Below are positions 35,741 through 47,374 of a stretch of 64,000 bases of DNA, one piece after another; positions within the stretch are counted from its first letter, which is position 1; each line of letters opens with the position of its first letter. Position numbers and translations under genes: made by a program. Source of the DNA: Welwitschia mirabilis (taxonomy: Eukaryota; Gnetophyta; Gnetopsida; Welwitschiales); NCBI GenBank assembly GCA_051453625.1, contig JBOZIK010000001.1, positions 79,797,346 to 79,861,345 of the forward strand, written 5' to 3'. The notes under the pieces were generated by a model that had not been told where the DNA came from, did not search any database, and saw only the letters and a program-made list of their open reading frames with translations.

Positions 35741-37010
35741 AGCAAAACTTTGGCTTAGAATGATCCCCATAAGAGCTTTAAATCTTGGAATCAAGTCTAA
35801 GAAGCCTTCATAAAGAAGTTCATGAATGAAACAATTATCCAGAATCATAAAAAAGAAGTCGCAAACTTCTAAGAATTACTTAATAAGAACTATGCCTTTG
35901 TTTATAAGCAATTCTTTATTGCTTTACATTCAAACCCTGTAGATGCCTTTTAAAAGGTAGAGTTAATTGACTATTTTTATAGTGGATTAAATAGTCATAC
36001 CAAGTAATTTATAGATTTTTCTTATGGAGGCAACCTATTAAATCAAACTTTAGATGATGTTTGTAAGGTGTTAAAAGATTTAGTGGAAGTAAGTCAAACT
36101 TGGCCTAAACCCTTCTTTAGAGAAAACTGAATAGTAGGCCAAATCATTAAGGACCTAAAAGAAGTCAAACATGAGAAGAATAAAAACAAAATAGAAAATA
36201 AACCAACTAGTGTTATTAAGTATTTCACTTCTACCTTAGAGAAATACATCCAAATGATCCTTGATGCTAAATGGTAACTGAAAAGAGTAAATTTTTTATT
36301 CCAACATGCGATTTATTTGAAGACAGTTACCATGTCATAAAAGATTGTCCTTTACTTCTTACTTACACGNNNNNNNNNNAACTACATGCAAAACCAGAAC
36401 CAAAGACAAGTCCAAAATCACAATTTTCAAAATAGGATGAGTGAGTAACCAAATTCTAGAAATTTCCAAACACATCATCCTAACTTTTAGCTTTTCAGAA
36501 ATAGATTTTAACATTCAAACTTTTAATCCAACCATCCAAATAACTTGGCAAGCCCTTCTAACTCCCAAAACCATAGTAATCCTCTTAGGAATTCCATTGA
36601 GGAGTTTAAAAAGACTTAAGAGAAAACAAATGAAAACATAGAAAATCTTATAAGTATTTTATAATAAACCATTCTTGCCAATCAAAGACCAGAAGGGATC
36701 CTTGCCACTCAACCTTTACCAAAATCCAATAAAGTTAGAAAGGATTGTAAGGTGGTGATAAAAAGTGGAAATGATACAACTCATGAGGCTTTAACTTCCC
36801 AAAATGACAAAAATGATAAGGAAGAGAATATAGAAATCCTAGAAAATCATTCCTTCCCTTCCTCACTTAGCAACAAAAAGAAATATCCTTTACAAAAGAA
36901 ACCCACTATCCCATGGCTTATTAGGCTTAACAAAAGCCCCATATTTGATGATCATTTGAAAGCCTTAATGCAAAACATGAGTATCAAATTACCTTTTTAG
37001 AAACTTTTGC
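35741..37010 (+). pseudogene. gag: gag of element B, 5' part lost in gap
   Basis: The leader and start of gag lie in or before the gap 35186-35740. What remains begins in the capsid region (NDPHKSFKSW-like), continues through DYFYSGLNS near 35970 and SQTWPKP near 36095, and reaches a zinc knuckle near 36306-36347. There the second Cys reads Phe (CDLFEDSYHVIKDC). From about 36390 a Gln/Asn-rich linker leads to IPWLIRLNKSPIFDDHLK near 36910, matching the FPQRLKKxKxDxQFxKFL segment typical of Athila gag-protease. Stops are fewer than in A, and the frame from 36752 to 37000 is open. Confidence 0.8.
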
Positions 37011-37550
37011 AAGAGAATCCTAAATACTCTAAGCTATGAAAAGACATAATAAGAAGGAAATAAAAATGAACCATCCCTAGTAAAGTCTTTTTAGCTCAAT
37101 CCATTAGCAACTTAGCTTACAAAAAGTGTCCAAAGTTTAAAGATCCAAGGGCAGTAACCTTTAGTATTACTTTAGAGGGGAATCGTAGAATTAAGAAAGT
37201 CTTGATAGACATAGGAGCTAGTGTCAATATTATGCCCTTGCACATTTGTCAACGTCTTGGGTTAGAAGAAAGAGTAGAGCCTACACGCATTGTCTTGGAG
37301 CTAGCTAATACATCCATGAAGAAACCTTTAGATGTGATCAAGAACTTGATCATTTAAATAGAGGAAGCTTTCTACCTAAGTAATGTAGTTATTTTATAAG
37401 TTAAGCATCATTATGGATATCCCCTACTTTTAGGTAGATCTTTCTGTGAAATAGCTCATTACATACTAGACACAATAACCAGATTGATGAAGTGCCATTT
37501 TAAAAATAAATAATTTTTAATAAGAGTATTTGATGTGACCAAAAAAGATT
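37011..37550 (+). pseudogene. Protease of element B, catalytic Asp retained
   Basis: An aspartic protease fused behind gag in the same frame. VLIDIGASVNIMPLHIC near 37199 keeps the catalytic Asp (codon 37208-37210), which both copies in element A have lost. PLLLGRSF near 37424 is the flap-side motif. Stops occur after the active site. This copy is the reference for what the A copies looked like. Confidence 0.8.
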
Positions 37551-38040
37551 TAGGCAACGATTTAGGTTTGGCAAAAGAAATAAAACCAACCCTATTTTTA
37601 TAGCACCATCTACTTAAGGAGAAATGGTCCATACTTTATGAGCCAACCTTGTTTGATGATCAAATGAAAGTAGGCTACTTTTATGTGCTTAATGAACAAC
37701 TTGAGTTTGACCATCTCCCAACTGAGTTTTTTAATCTAAGGAGGAGTGAGTCTGAGTTTGTAAACTGTTCTAAAGTTCAAGAAACTGAAAACCCTGAGAA
37801 TTCTTATTATGAGGTTAGTCATTCACTACTGATGTCCGGACAATAGCCTAAGATGACAATCAACTTTTCTGAAATTTTTTTAGAAATCAAAAGTTTAAAC
37901 CTTAACTTGAACCTAAAATCTTTAGATAGTGGACTAAAATACATTTTTTTGAATAGAGATATGAATAAACCTTTGATTATTAATAAAAATATCTTACCTT
38001 AATAAGCATTTAATCTTATTTATTTCTTAGAGTTAAAGGT
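37551..38040 (+). pseudogene. Protease-RT spacer of element B
   Basis: The pol reading continues in pieces; 65 codons from 37649 are open. No catalytic domain is expected here. At about 37830 a GTCCGGAC word sits where element A carries its perfect inverted repeat (7627-7654). Confidence 0.5.
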
Positions 38041-38339
38041 TTATGCATTTGCTTGGTCCCATAATGATCTATCAGCCATTCCCAATTCCATTGTGTAATA
38101 CAAATTCTACTTCAAAGAAAATTCAAAGCCTGTGAGGCAACCCTAACATATACTAAATCCAGCCCTTAAGCAAATTATAAAAGATGAAATTATAAAACTT
38201 ATAGATGCTGAAATCATTTACTCCATTGCTGATAGTGAGTGGGTTAGCCCCTTGACAGTAGTACCTAAAAAGGGTGGAAAATGATGTATGTGCATAGATT
38301 TCCAAAAACTAAATGATGCAACCAAAAAGATCACTGTTC
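38041..38339 (+). pseudogene. pol: Reverse transcriptase start, element B
   Basis: AFAWSHNDLSAIP is followed by DSEWVSPLTVVPKKGG and then TGA (38282-38284) and CMCIDFQKLND. The TGA replaces the Trp of KW-x-MCIDF, exactly as in element A. The rest of RT lies in the 787-N gap 38340-39126. The equivalent distance in element A is also about 787 bases, so the missing piece is probably full length. Confidence 0.75.
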
Positions 38340-39126
38340 NNNNNNNNNNNNNNNNNNNNNNNNNNNNNNNNNNNNNNNNNNNNNNNNNNNNNNNNNNNNN
38401 NNNNNNNNNNNNNNNNNNNNNNNNNNNNNNNNNNNNNNNNNNNNNNNNNNNNNNNNNNNNNNNNNNNNNNNNNNNNNNNNNNNNNNNNNNNNNNNNNNNN
38501 NNNNNNNNNNNNNNNNNNNNNNNNNNNNNNNNNNNNNNNNNNNNNNNNNNNNNNNNNNNNNNNNNNNNNNNNNNNNNNNNNNNNNNNNNNNNNNNNNNNN
38601 NNNNNNNNNNNNNNNNNNNNNNNNNNNNNNNNNNNNNNNNNNNNNNNNNNNNNNNNNNNNNNNNNNNNNNNNNNNNNNNNNNNNNNNNNNNNNNNNNNNN
38701 NNNNNNNNNNNNNNNNNNNNNNNNNNNNNNNNNNNNNNNNNNNNNNNNNNNNNNNNNNNNNNNNNNNNNNNNNNNNNNNNNNNNNNNNNNNNNNNNNNNN
38801 NNNNNNNNNNNNNNNNNNNNNNNNNNNNNNNNNNNNNNNNNNNNNNNNNNNNNNNNNNNNNNNNNNNNNNNNNNNNNNNNNNNNNNNNNNNNNNNNNNNN
38901 NNNNNNNNNNNNNNNNNNNNNNNNNNNNNNNNNNNNNNNNNNNNNNNNNNNNNNNNNNNNNNNNNNNNNNNNNNNNNNNNNNNNNNNNNNNNNNNNNNNN
39001 NNNNNNNNNNNNNNNNNNNNNNNNNNNNNNNNNNNNNNNNNNNNNNNNNNNNNNNNNNNNNNNNNNNNNNNNNNNNNNNNNNNNNNNNNNNNNNNNNNNN
39101 NNNNNNNNNNNNNNNNNNNNNNNNNN

Positions 39127-39510
39127 GCTCAGATTAACTACACTACTACAAAAAAAGAAATGCTTGCCATTATTGTCTACCTTGATTTTTTTCGACACTA
39201 TCTTTTAGGCCTTTACACGAAAATTTATACCAACCATGCCATCATTTGTTACCTAATGACCAAGAAAGACTCTAGTTCCCATTTGATTAGATGGATCCTT
39301 CTTATGCAAGAAGTCAATTTAACCATCATAGATAAAATAAGAAAGCAAAATTTTGTTACTAATCATTTGTCTCAACATTATTCTTCTCAATATGACATTC
39401 TTATTAATGATTCCTTTTCTAATGAGCAGCTTTTCACTGTTTTTTCTTCTCATCCTCTTCCATGGTATGCTAGCATTGTCAACTATCTTATAACTATAAA
39501 AACATCATAA
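39127..39510 (+). pseudogene. RNase H end and linker, element B
   Basis: INYTTTKKEMLAII, FFRHYLLGLYTKIYTNHAI, KKDSSSHLIRWILLM and TNHLSQ follow the Ty3/gypsy RNase H order. 116 codons from 39160 are free of stops. The Asp of YTDHA reads Asn (YTNHA), again G-to-A. Confidence 0.8.
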
Positions 39511-40790
39511 TATTGGACCTATCACCAGCATAAATCTTTTCTCCATCATATAGGTAACTATGAATGGACCAAGTCATATTTGTACCATAGGTGCAAAGAT
39601 TAAATTATGAAAAAATATATGTTTAATTTGGAAATACTTAAGATTCTTCATCTTTATCATGGTGGTGTTTGTGGAGGACATTTTAGTGGACATAAAACTA
39701 TCACTAAAATCCTTCATTCTGGTTTTTACTAGCCTTCTCTTTTTCAAGATTCATATGATTTTATTAGAAGATGTAATCTTTATCAGTGTTTTGGTAGCCT
39801 TGTTCATTTACAAGAAATACTCCTTAGACCTATTCTTGAGTGTGAGCATTTTGATTATTGGGGTACTGATTTTATGAGCCATATTCACCCACATTCTTGT
39901 AATAAAAATTACATTTTAGTGGATTTTAATTCCTGACTAAATGAGTTGAAGCCATACCTACTTCTTTGAATGATGTCTGAACTGTTTGTCATTTTCTTAG
40001 ATCTCATATCCTTCAGAGATTTGTTTTTTATAGAATCATCATTAGAGATCAGGATACTCATTTCATCAATTCATGTTTTAAGAAACTTATTCTGTCCATT
40101 GGAATTAAACATAGAATAGCTTATGCTTATCATCCTCAGATGAATGAACATGCTGAAAATGCTAATAGAGAAATAAAGAAAATGATTCAAAAACTTGTCT
40201 CTATTAATAAAAAGACTTGGGCTTCTAAGCTTGACGATGTACTTTATCCCTACTATACTACTTGGCATACTTCTCTTGGTTTCTCAGCTTACGAACTTGT
40301 TTATGGTAAAGTTTGTATCTTACTAGTTGATGTGTATTACAATTCTTATTATACATATCATCAACTCAATCTTGTGGACTTTGTTAAAAATGTTAAGCAT
40401 ATGTTAACATAATTAAATCATCTTAATAAAAAAATAACTAGTGTTATACATCATCAATTGATTCATAAATCCCAAGCAAAGTTCAAACATGATAAAAAGA
40501 ATTTTCATAAAAAGTTTGAATTAGGTAAACTTATTTTGTTGTATAACACTCGAGTTCATCTTTTGAATAACAAGTTAACTTTTAAATGGTTAGGTCCTTA
40601 TCTTGTACAAAAAGTGCATTTTAATGGCTAAGTTGAAATTTTAGATTTGAAAACTAAAAATATTTATAAGGTTAATAGGCTATGGTTGAAATTATATGAG
40701 TGATCTTTATATGCAATCATGAACATAATAGAAGCACTTGTTTTAGAGGTTCTCCTTAGTGAGGAGGACTTCCTTCCTATCATTGTCTAA
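39511..40790 (+). pseudogene. Integrase of element B, DDE residues retained
   Basis: The zinc-binding part is near 39654-39790 (HGGVCGGHF, RRCNLYQC). The core shows WGTDFM with the first Asp (39868-39870), IIRDQDTHF with the second near 40050, and HAENANREIKK with the Glu near 40155. A frameshift near 39915 breaks the VDY-SKWVEA region. From 40140 to 40412 90 codons are open. The tail ends with SEEDFLPIIV and TAA at 40788-40790, the same end as in element A. All three catalytic acids are present, unlike in A. Confidence 0.8.
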
Positions 40791-40898
40791 GTTCTTTCTC
40801 AGCCTACTCCTTTGATTAAATATTATGTTATTACCTAATAATCTTTCAAACTTGACATATATATTACTTTACAAAGTATCATGATTAGTTTTATACTT

Positions 40899-40954
40899 GG
40901 GTATTTATAAGTGGTAAGATTGGATTAACCCAATCTTATCACTTGTAAATACCC
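40899..40954 (+). other. 25-bp hairpin after pol, element B
   Basis: Left arm 40899-40923 (GGGTATTTAT...), loop ATTAAC at 40924-40929, right arm 40930-40954. All 25 positions pair if two G-T wobbles are allowed. It lies 109 bases after the pol stop and before the conserved block. Element C keeps only a short AAGATT/AATCTT pairing at the matching place and A less, so the perfect form is specific to B. Confidence 0.7.
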
Positions 40955-41188
40955 CAGACATTCCCATGTCTATAGACTTTATTTAAGTAAGAACCTTTAT
41001 TTTCTTGTATTTTTTTCAATAGTGTTTAAATGTTAGCTTATTTGAGAGTGTTCTTTTCTATCTTTTATCTCACTTATTTACCTTCATCTTTCTTGAGTAT
41101 GTGATTATGTGGGAATTTTATGTTGAAAAATAGAGAAAAAGAAAAAGTGAAATAAAGGCCATGATGTTTTCTATTTTCTATCTTAAAA

Positions 41189-41353
41189 ACATGGTCATCA
41201 TGATGTCCTACCGCAAGTACACTAGGGAAATATTTCGGAGAGGAGCCTTTGGTAGTGTAATATGGTAGCTATGAGAACTCCACTGAGGGATTAGTTAGCA
41301 ATGCTTTATGGGTTCTTACTCCTTTGATAGTGGTTGCACTCCTCTCATCATGG
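41189..41353 (+). other. Conserved ~165-bp post-pol block, element B
   Basis: It starts ACATGGTCATCATGATGTCC and ends CTCATCATGG. Long words such as GGGTTCTTACTCCT and GATAGTGGTT are shared with A, although the surrounding tail sequences are hardly alignable. Confidence 0.7.
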
Positions 41354-42273
41354 TAAATGAAATAAGACCCTTAGTATTCCCCCTTGATCATTTCACTTTT
41401 AGAGATTTTGGTGAGTTTGTGGGATAGAAGTAGATGAGTCCATTTCTATGTAACTTTTGATTTTGATGTTTATTATTTTACACACTTAAAACTTTGGATA
41501 TCATCATAACCATTGCCTTTTTGAATAAACTTTATGGAGTTACTCAATTTTCTCATTCATATTTACTCAGGTGCTATTGTGATGTTTTCCTTGAAAGTTT
41601 GCTAGGTTAGTACTTAGGATAGGTAAACAATCTTTTCCTTTTTTTTTATGTCCATTTTCACTCTAGTTTTCTTCTATTTTTGAGTCTACTATTTTAAAGT
41701 CATTTCCGCATTTTCTTATTTCTTCTTAGGACTTTAATTACTTAGTAGTTTTCTTGATTATCAATTATGATAAAACATTTTTATCCATTTCTTTTTCTTA
41801 CAATTCGGCAATTCGGGACATATTGCATATTTTAGAATGGGTAAGACATATTTTTAGTATTTTTGATACTTTTTTTTGATTATGAGAATTATTATTGTAG
41901 ATCCTCCTTTCTTTCCCCCTACTTCTAAGTCAATTACTGAATTAAGATTTATTATGTGTAGATAAGAGAAGTGATTTAATTATTTATCATGATTAATTAA
42001 TTAACAAAGAAAATTAATTTCTATCATAGGTTCCAGTTTTGAAAATCCTTTACAAAAACCTCTTGTCTCCTCCTTATCTAGATGACTATACTGGATGACC
42101 AACCTTTAATGCTTCATAGGTATTTATGTTCTCCTAAAATTTAGTCTATCTTTGAAATATTTTTTAAATCTTTTTCACATAATTTCTACAAATATCTGAA
42201 TTGTTTTTATTGTCTAAAAAGTTAGCTCATAAATGTGGTTTACCACCTAGTTTTATCAGGGACTAATAAGACT

Positions 42274-42286
42274 AAGTGAGGGGTTA
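42274..42286 (+). other. Polypurine tract, element B
   Basis: AAGTGAGGGGTTA immediately precedes the 3' LTR start TGTTATGTC. Confidence 0.75.
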
Positions 42287-43385
42287 TGTTATGTCACTAC
42301 CTTATGTGTATTTGATAGGGTATTCTGAGTTGTTTTGCAGGAAAATTGGTAGATAAATGCTTAGTTCTCATGATAATGGAGAACCAGGATGAAAAGGATG
42401 GAAATACGCGATTTGCAGATAAATTATAAGCATTCTTTGCAAATATGAATAAACAATATTTTTGGATGATAATTCCTGTAAAGAATAAAGCAACTAGACT
42501 AAATTGAAGATCCATTAAAGACTATCATCCACCTCATCGTCTTGACGTCAGTACAGATGACTATGCAATTGGTCAATGATAGGTCTCATAGGTAGTCAAA
42601 CTGGCAATAGATGAAGATCTAATTATCAGTCAGCATCGTCTCCTATATCATCCAGAGGACCAGATGGATGACACTATTTTCTGATACTTTCCTTGAATGT
42701 TCACTTAAGTTATTACCACTTAATTGCAACTTTTCTTTACATGGAAATTAGGGGTTTTCCTATGCTTTTCTATCAGTTTCGTCTCTTTTTTTGAGTATAT
42801 AAATAAAGTATCTTCCTTGACTCCTAATAATCTTTGATAGTACCCGACATACTCGTGATAGAAGATCAAAAGACTGAAGAACCATTCTGGAATTTCTAAG
42901 AGACGTTGCCTTGGTTTTGGACAGTGTTTCGTCCATTGAGGAATGACTACTTTGTAATACGGATGTAGTGTGCATTTTTAATATGAAATATTTTCTTTTT
43001 TAATTAATGTATGAATGATCTTCTTCCTCATAGTGTATGTTATTTGAGATTTGGTAACAAGTTTCTTTTGTGATATAGATTATGAGGGCAACCTTTGTCA
43101 AGGTTATGCTTGATTAGTTTAGGTGCATTGCTATTTCCTTTTCTAGATTAATCTTACATAAGTGTATTTTATTTCATTTTCATGCATTGCAAATTATTTT
43201 TGTAGGTTAGAGTTATTATATTTTTATCTTGAAAGAAACTGTTTTATTTCCATATTTTTTCCTTTAACAAATTACGGCATTCGAGTTACTCCCATCTATA
43301 CTAGTGTGTTGTGTTTGTGCATATTATTTTTAATTAACAAGATTCAGATCAGGACGTAGATGTTACATAAATACACACTACAACA
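42287..43385 (+). repeat. 3' LTR of element B
   Basis: 1,099 bases, complete, beginning TGTTATGTC and ending CTACAACA, followed by TTCAT. It holds TATAAATA (42798-42805), the hairpin (43089-43105) and a motif copy at 42645-42673. It serves as the reference for sizing the gap in the 5' LTR. Confidence 0.9.
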
Positions 43386-45435
43386 TTCATAAACTAGACA
43401 CATAATAGGATCTTTAGAATCTAATTTGAACTATCTTGAAATTCTAAACATATTATTTCTAAGGTCATCATTTTAGTTTAAGAATAGTTAAATTTTCTAA
43501 AATTATAATCCTACAACACTACACTAAAGTGACCATAATGTTTAAAATACTTTGAGTTTTTAAATGATTGAAGATCCTTTGAAAATATCATTTAATTTCT
43601 AACTATGTAAAATGATCAAATTTGTAGATATCTTAATAGGTAGATACAAAAATGTAATTAATTACTTACTATATTTTTGCATTTACTTTATAATGTATTT
43701 TAATAAATAATTTTTTAAAAATAATTACACATCAGAAAAATTACTAATTTTACATTTTCACATTCCTAACATAATCCTAAACTTATACTTACTAATTACT
43801 AATCTATGATATTTTTATTTTTTGATTTTATTCTAAAAATTTAACTTTTGCTAAAGAAAACATAGTAGAGATTTAACAACTAATTATACAATAATTTGAA
43901 TTAGTAAAATAATAAATATAGAAGGAAAACACATTATTTACATTATAAATTTACTAAATACTATAAATTTAAATCAATTTTGAAAGAAAAATTAAATCAA
44001 TCTATAAAAGCATTTACATTAAGCCTTATGATTACCATAAAGGAGCAGCAACCTAAGAGAGATCTTTGAGGATCAGACTTTTCCCCTAGTAAGTTGGAAT
44101 TTATGCATAATAGATAAAAATATAATATTAAAATAAACATGGCTATCCAAATTTCTTTCTTTCTTTCTTTGTATCTTTTTTCTCCTATGATGAGACCCTT
44201 AGTTACTTGACCATAATCATCCATTAGTAACCTTTGTTACTAAGCACAAAAAACCCCTCATATCTTTCCAGCATCTTAGTGAAAGCCAATGGGAGAGAAT
44301 AATATTTTATTACATAATTACATAAAAACCATAAATTATTCCCTAGTGCAAATCACACCATTCCACTAGAATCTTAAAAATGAATCATATGGATGATAAG
44401 ANNNNNNNNNNNNNNNNNNNNNNNNNNNNNNNNNNNNNNNNNNNNNNNNNNNNNNNNNNNNNNNNNNNNNNNNNNNNNNNNNNNNNNNNNNNNNNNNNNN
44501 NNNNNNNNNNNNNNNNNNNNNNNNNNNNNNNNNNNNNNNNNNNNNNNNNNNNNNNNNNNNNNNNNNNNNNNNNNNNNNNNNNNNNNNNNNNNNNNNNNNN
44601 NNNNNNNNNNNNNNNNNNNNNNNNNNNNNNNNNNNNNNNNNNNNNNTATTGATAAGTTGGATGAGTAATAAGTGGCATAAGAGTACAAAAAGAGATCACA
44701 TTTATGACTCATGCACCTAATTAGGGTGAGTAATTTTTGTTAATTAGTAAGGTTAATTACATGCATCATTTCCTTATTATAGCTCATTAATCCTTTATAA
44801 GCTTATGAGTAAGTTTAATTCATCCAATACATATATCAAAAAAATAAATGCACAAATCTCAAAATTATCATGTGGCATAATGAGATAAACTCTTCAATTC
44901 TACTNNNNNNNNNNNNNNNNNNNNNNNNNNNNNNNNNNNNNNNNNNNNNNNNNNNNNNNNNNNNNNNNNNNNNNNNNNNNNNNNNNNNNNNNNNNNNNNN
45001 NNNNNNNNNNNNNNNNNNNNNNNNNNNNNNNNNNNNNNNNNNNNNNNNNNNNNNNNNNNNNNNNNNNNNNNNNNNNNNNNNNNNNNCATAGTCATAATAT
45101 AGTAGACCTATCACATTTATTAAGAATTTAAATGAGTAAATAAGATGTAAAATACATTATTATATCCTTTTAAAATTTCTAGTTTATTATTTTTATCATG
45201 TGATTTTAATTTCTTACACAATGGAATTATCTAATTTTAAGTTTTTAAATAGCTTTTCTTATAAAACCCTTTTAACATAATTTTTATCATTTCCATAGTA
45301 AATTATAAAAATTACAAATTTAAAATGCCATATTATATTGATAAGGCCTTTAAATAAGGATAGTTAAACATTTGATTAAAATTTAAATATACTAATATCT
45401 AAGTAAATAACATTTACAAAATATGAGATATGATA
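43386..45435 (-). repeat. Proximal part of 3' LTR, element E
   Basis: Reverse complement matches 22011-23930 of the solo LTR, and it begins with TTCAT, the right duplication of element B. The LTR starts at 45435 (TATCATATC in minus orientation, TG changed to TA). Two gaps (44402-44646, 44905-45086) remove parts. An isolated run of CTTT repeats sits near 44155. Confidence 0.75.
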
Positions 45436-45449
45436 TTCTCCTCCACTTA
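45436..45449 (-). other. Polypurine tract, element E
   Basis: On the minus strand TAAGTGGAGGAGAA lies directly before the LTR, the form usual in Tekay/Del-like elements. Confidence 0.65.
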
Positions 45450-46080
45450 GACTAATTTACTTCTAGGAATTAAGAAACATAAAGAGCTTAAAAACATCAA
45501 ATTACATATTATAAGATTTAAAATAATTTAAATATTACTTTTTTTATTATTCCCTCTAGCTTTTAAATAGCTTCATCAAGACTATAATTAATTCAATATT
45601 TCTTTACTTGTTGGATCTCCCTATTTTGTACATTAATAGTTCATTGGTGTAGCATTACTTTGAGCTTCTCTATAATTAAACAATTTGGTTTTACTTGAAT
45701 ATGAAACCAATTTAATACATGAAAAGAATCTGTAATATATGTTTCTAGTATACTTACATATATGACATTATTCATGTTTAATAATCAAGAAGGTAGAGTA
45801 AGTTTGTATATAATAGGTTCAACCATTTTAATATTTTAAATGATACAATGACTTGTTAAGCTAATTTTAATCTCTTATCTCCTCTCATTATTAATTTTAT
45901 TGGGACATTTTAAGAAATATGTAATCACCTATTTTAAACTGAAGATTTCTTCTTCGATGATTTGCATCCATCTTTTATCTATCTACTACTTCTTTAAGTA
46001 TGTTCTTAATGATTCTTATTTTAATTTCTATTTCTTATAATGTTTATGGTCATATCATTAATTTTTCTTAGATTTTGTCC
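45450..46080 (-). pseudogene. Integrase C terminus with chromodomain-type end, element E
   Basis: Read leftward: NHRRRNLQFKIGDYIFLK near 45940, matching the GPY/F-side segment (FKVGDxVFLKVSP). Then IKLTLPS near 45780, and NVQNREIQQVKK with LDEAI-KLE near 45600, matching the end of chromovirus integrases (LDRxVKxLRNK ... VEEATWE). The WEE-type chromodomain end is recognisable although stops interrupt it. This region distinguishes E from the Athila-like A, B and C. Confidence 0.65.
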
Positions 46081-46950
46081 ATGAAGTAGGTGCTCTACAT
46101 TTTCTACCATATAAGGCTTTAAATGAAGCCATCTGAATTAAAATTTAATAACTATTATTATATGTAAATTCTACCAATGGTAGATATTCTTTCTACTTCT
46201 TATGATTATTTAGAATACATGCTCTAATAATATCTTTTAAAATTGAATTAATGCTTTCTACTTAATCATTTGTTTTAGGATGAAATTTAGTCCTTATATT
46301 TAACTTAGTTCCTAAATCCATTTGTAATCCTTACTAAAACTTAGAACTAAATTTTGAATCTCTATAAGAGATAATTAATAAAAGCACACCATCTAACTAA
46401 ACAACATTTTGAATATATACTTTATCTTTAGAATGATAAGTAGGTTTTATTGGATTAAAATATGTTAACTTAGTTGCTCTATCAATTATTACCATAATAG
46501 AGTTATTAACTCTTCGAGTTTTAAAGTTCTATAATAAATTCCATGTAAATCAAATTCCATTTATATTTTGAAATATCATGAGGATAAAGTAATCCTACTG
46601 GATTTATATATTATACTTTAACTTATTAATAATTAAGTCATATTGACATAACTTCTACTATATCCTTTTTCCTTTTTCATCTCAGACTACTAAAATTTTG
46701 GTTTCATTATTTGATATATTTTAGTTCCTTTAAGATAACCTAATATAGATATATTATAAAATTTAAACATTAGTTTATTTCTAATTCCATCTACATTAAG
46801 ACCAAATATCTTCACTTGAATCTAATAATACCATCGAAATTAATACTAAAATGCTATAAATCTATTAATTTTTCTAATTGGTTCTTTAGTTTTTAATAAT
46901 TCACTTTCTTTTTCTATCCTTCTAAGATAATGATAATAATTTGGCTTTGA
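46081..46950 (-). pseudogene. Integrase core, element E
   Basis: Read leftward: decayed zinc-binding part near 46700, VIIDRATKLTYF near 46480, LLIISYRDSKF near 46365, FHPKTND-VES near 46290, and LPLVEFTYNNSY and ASFKALYGRKCRAP near 46130. This is the chromovirus signature order. The second catalytic Asp (SDRD) is Tyr (codon 46364-46366), and the Glu of ERTxQ is present. Stops are relatively few between 46520 and 46090. Confidence 0.75.
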
Positions 46951-47369
46951 ATTTTTATGATTACTTTGAGATAATATTATCTAAGAAGGGAATCTACAAC
47001 CTTATATCCCATACCTTTATGGTGTAAAATATTTAAATTAAAATTAAAAAGAAATTCTATCCATATTCTTTATCTAAGGTTTACGTTTGGTTGAGTAAAA
47101 ATATATTTAAAACTCTTATGATTAATGTAAACTTGAAACTTTACACCACATGGATGATACTTCTACAATCTTAAAGTAAACGTTACTACAACTAATTCAA
47201 GATTATGAATAGGATAATTTCTATTATGTATTTTAAGTTGTCTTTATACATAAGCTATGAATCTTTTATCCTATTCAAAAACTACTCTAAGACCTTCTTT
47301 AAATGCATCGGTACAAACTAAAAAGATTTTAGAATCGTCTAGCATTGCTAATACTAGAGTATTATTTAA
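46951..47369 (-). pseudogene. RNase H of element E, cut by element C
   Basis: Read leftward from the junction: TLVLAMLDDSKIFLV, CTDAFKEGLRVVF (catalytic Asp kept), AYVxRQLKIHNRNYPIHNLEL, FQVYINHKSFKYIF and NLRxRIWIEFL. These match chromovirus RNase H closely. The frame joins that of the RT at 55092 once element C and one target duplication are removed. Confidence 0.8.
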
Positions 47370-47374
47370 GCATC
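47370..47374. repeat. Left target-site duplication of element C
   Basis: GCATC, against GCATT at 55092-55096: four of five bases, the difference being a C/T transition. Confidence 0.75.

Larger units (their letters stand above)
40791..42273 (+). other. Non-coding tail of element B
   Basis: Apart from the hairpin (40899-40954), a purine-rich tract (41121-41158) and the conserved block (41189-41353), this 1.5 kb region shows no gene and no env-like frame. It is about 0.9 kb shorter than in A. Confidence 0.55.
32961..43385 (+). mobile_element. Element B: Athila/Tat-like Ty3/gypsy, inserted in LTR of E
   Basis: This is the most complete Athila-like copy in the window: two LTRs, tRNA-Asp-type primer site, gag, protease, RT (mostly in a gap), RNase H, integrase, conserved post-pol block and polypurine tract. 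A perfect five-base duplication TTCAT flanks it. On both sides the sequence is the LTR of element E in reverse orientation, and the homology to the solo LTR continues without loss across the insertion (23780-23930 matches 43386-43560). It belongs to the same lineage as A but a different family by LTR sequence. Confidence 0.9.

Noticed and set aside
33924-39208. Long apparent open frames on both strands
   Set aside because: They are almost entirely runs of N and carry no information.
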